Part shown: piece by piece, positions 13,935 to 14,966 of the stretch | How positions within the stretch are numbered: the first letter of the stretch is position 1 | Layout of the letters: every line of letters starts with the position of its first letter | From: an uncultured Formosa sp. | GTDB taxonomy: Bacteria; Bacteroidota; Bacteroidia; Flavobacteriales; Flavobacteriaceae | Direction of reading: 5' to 3' | Assembly (NCBI GenBank): GCA_902516685.1 | Contig: CABXZJ010000022.1 | Location: 1-14,966, forward strand | DNA length: 14,966 nt | Notes under the pieces: generated by a model | What the model was told of the DNA's origin: nothing | The model's database searches: none | Seen by the model: the letters and a program-made list of their open reading frames with translations, nothing else | Translations under genes and position numbers: made by a program

Positions 13935-14936
13935 ATGACAGAAAAGTTAAAATATGCTGTTTTTGGAAACGGTAGTTGGGCTACTGCAATTGTGAAAATC
14001 CTTTGTGAGTCTTTAGACAAGGTTAATTGGTATGTTCGCAATCCCAAAAGTGTAAATTATATTTTAGAAGAAAGGCATAACCCCGGTTATTTATCATCAG
14101 TAGAGCTAGATACTAGTAAGCTAAATTTGAATACAGACATAAGTTTTATTGCTGAAGAATCAGATGTATTAATTTTCGCAATTCCCTCTGCATTTATTAA
14201 TTCTCAATTAAACAAACTATCTGTTGACATTTCAGCCAAAATAATTGTTTCGGCAGTTAAGGGAATTGTACCTGAATCAGGGCTATTACTTGGAGAGTAT
14301 TTTCATAAAAAGAAAAGCGTCCCTTTTGATAAAATTGCAATTATAGGCGGGCCATGTCATGCCGAAGAGGTTGCCTTAGAGCGATTATCATTCTTGACTA
14401 TAGCGTCTAAAAACCCATTTATAGCTAACGAAATTGCCTCAACTTTTTCATGTGAATATATAAATACTAAGACTCACGACGATGTAGTTGGAGCTGAGTA
14501 TGCCGCCATGCTAAAAAATATTTACGCAATTGCTGCTGGGATTTTTCATGGCTTAGGATATGGAGATAATCTTCAAAGCGTATTAATGAGCAATTCGATT
14601 AGAGAGATGAAGCGCTTCATAAAAAAAGTATATAAAATGAAGCGAAAAATTAACGAAACAGTATACCTGGGAGATTTATTAGTTACAGGGTATTCAACTT
14701 TTTCTAGAAACAGAATGTTTGGCAATATGATTGGCAAGGGGTACACAGTTAAATCAGCCCAGATGGAAATGAATATGATTGCTGAGGGCTACTATGCAAG
14801 TAAAAGTGCCTTTAAAATCAATGATGTCAACCTGTCTTCGGCAAAAACTCCAATCATTGATGCTGTTTACAAGGTCTTATATAAAAAAAAGGACCCAAAA
14901 GAAGTTTTTAAAAAATTAGCAAATATTTTAGATTAA
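13935..14936 (+). CDS. gpsA: NAD(P)-dependent glycerol-3-phosphate dehydrogenase
   Basis: GpsA reduces dihydroxyacetone phosphate to sn-glycerol 3-phosphate, the backbone for phospholipids. The product has 333 residues, normal for the family. The N-terminal dinucleotide-binding motif is FGNGSWATA (GNGSWA at 11-16). Catalytic and substrate-contacting residues include Lys109 in SAVKGI, the GGPCHAEEVA segment (138-146), Lys194 in AAMLKNIYAIAAG and the GDLLVT...SRNR motif (246-260). The second base of the usual GPSHAEE motif is Cys here instead of Ser, a mild substitution. The 3-nt gap to the preceding hypothetical gene suggests one transcript. The gene is complete and ends 30 nt before the window edge. 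Confidence 0.95.
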   Translation: MTEKLKYAVFGNGSWATAIVKILCESLDKVNWYVRNPKSVNYILEERHNPGYLSSVELDTSKLNLNTDISFIAEESDVLIFAIPSAFINSQLNKLSVDISAKIIVSAVKGIVPESGLLLGEYFHKKKSVPFDKIAIIGGPCHAEEVALERLSFLTIASKNPFIANEIASTFSCEYINTKTHDDVVGAEYAAMLKNIYAIAAGIFHGLGYGDNLQSVLMSNSIREMKRFIKKVYKMKRKINETVYLGDLLVTGYSTFSRNRMFGNMIGKGYTVKSAQMEMNMIAEGYYASKSAFKINDVNLSSAKTPIIDAVYKVLYKKKDPKEVFKKLANILD

Positions 14937-14966
14937 TAGACACCTCGAATCAAAGGGCACTTTTGA
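14937..14966. other. Non-coding or partial sequence at the window edge
   Basis: These 30 nt follow gpsA. On the minus strand one frame reads QKCPLIRGVY and then a stop (TAA at 14936-14934), which could be the C-terminus of a convergent gene entering from outside the window. It is too short to identify. No terminator hairpin is visible. Confidence 0.25.

Noticed and set aside
1..14966. Search for mobile elements, CRISPR arrays, defence or toxin-antitoxin genes
   Set aside because: No transposase, integrase, direct-repeat/spacer pattern or attachment-site duplication at tRNA-Cys was found. All intact genes but one belong to recognised housekeeping or transport families.

Overview
The window looks like ordinary chromosome from a low-G+C member of the Bacteroidota, most likely Flavobacteriia. 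The protein set supports this: a head-GIN (DUF2807) secreted protein, the large two-part form of aromatic amino acid hydroxylase, flavobacterial-style thymidine kinase, FolB and alanine racemase, and a conserved hypothetical protein that ends in a PDYNNWEGK motif. Shine-Dalgarno sites are essentially absent. Several upstream regions carry the Bacteroidota -7 element TAnnTTTG. The closest relatives cannot be named from the sequence alone.

Layout. Positions 1-192 are extremely AT-rich non-coding DNA. Next come rnr (RNase R without the usual N-terminal winged helix) and a head-GIN lipoprotein-like secreted protein, 4 nt apart on the + strand. After them lies the decayed start of a LysE-family exporter, and then a minus-strand tRNA-Cys with its own promoter and terminator. 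A + strand diacylglycerol-kinase-like lipid kinase follows; its stop codon overlaps that of the convergent folB. folB and glnS diverge from a short shared promoter region. The glnS product has an extra ~113 residues at its C-terminus. A long minus-strand block then runs from about 13033 down to 6569, transcribed in the order tdk, alr, asd, an ABC ATPase, an aromatic amino acid hydroxylase, and a band-7/SPFH membrane protein. At the right end, on the + strand, a conserved hypothetical gene and gpsA are 3 nt apart.

How the genes relate. Most are housekeeping: RNA turnover (rnr), translation (glnS, tRNA-Cys), cell-wall and amino-acid precursors (alr for D-Ala; asd for Lys/DAP/Thr/Met), nucleotide salvage (tdk), phospholipid synthesis (gpsA, and possibly the lipid kinase) and folate (folB). 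The tdk-alr-asd-ABC genes are packed within 3-37 nt of one another and read as one transcription unit. Hydroxylase and SPFH genes follow at 70 and 57 nt gaps.

No mobile element, CRISPR array, prophage or defence cassette is visible, and I found no convincing new system. The observations most worth a second look are the LysE remnant, the unexplained GlnS tail, the shortened RNase R, the ABC ATPase with no permease, and the conserved two-ended hypothetical protein.
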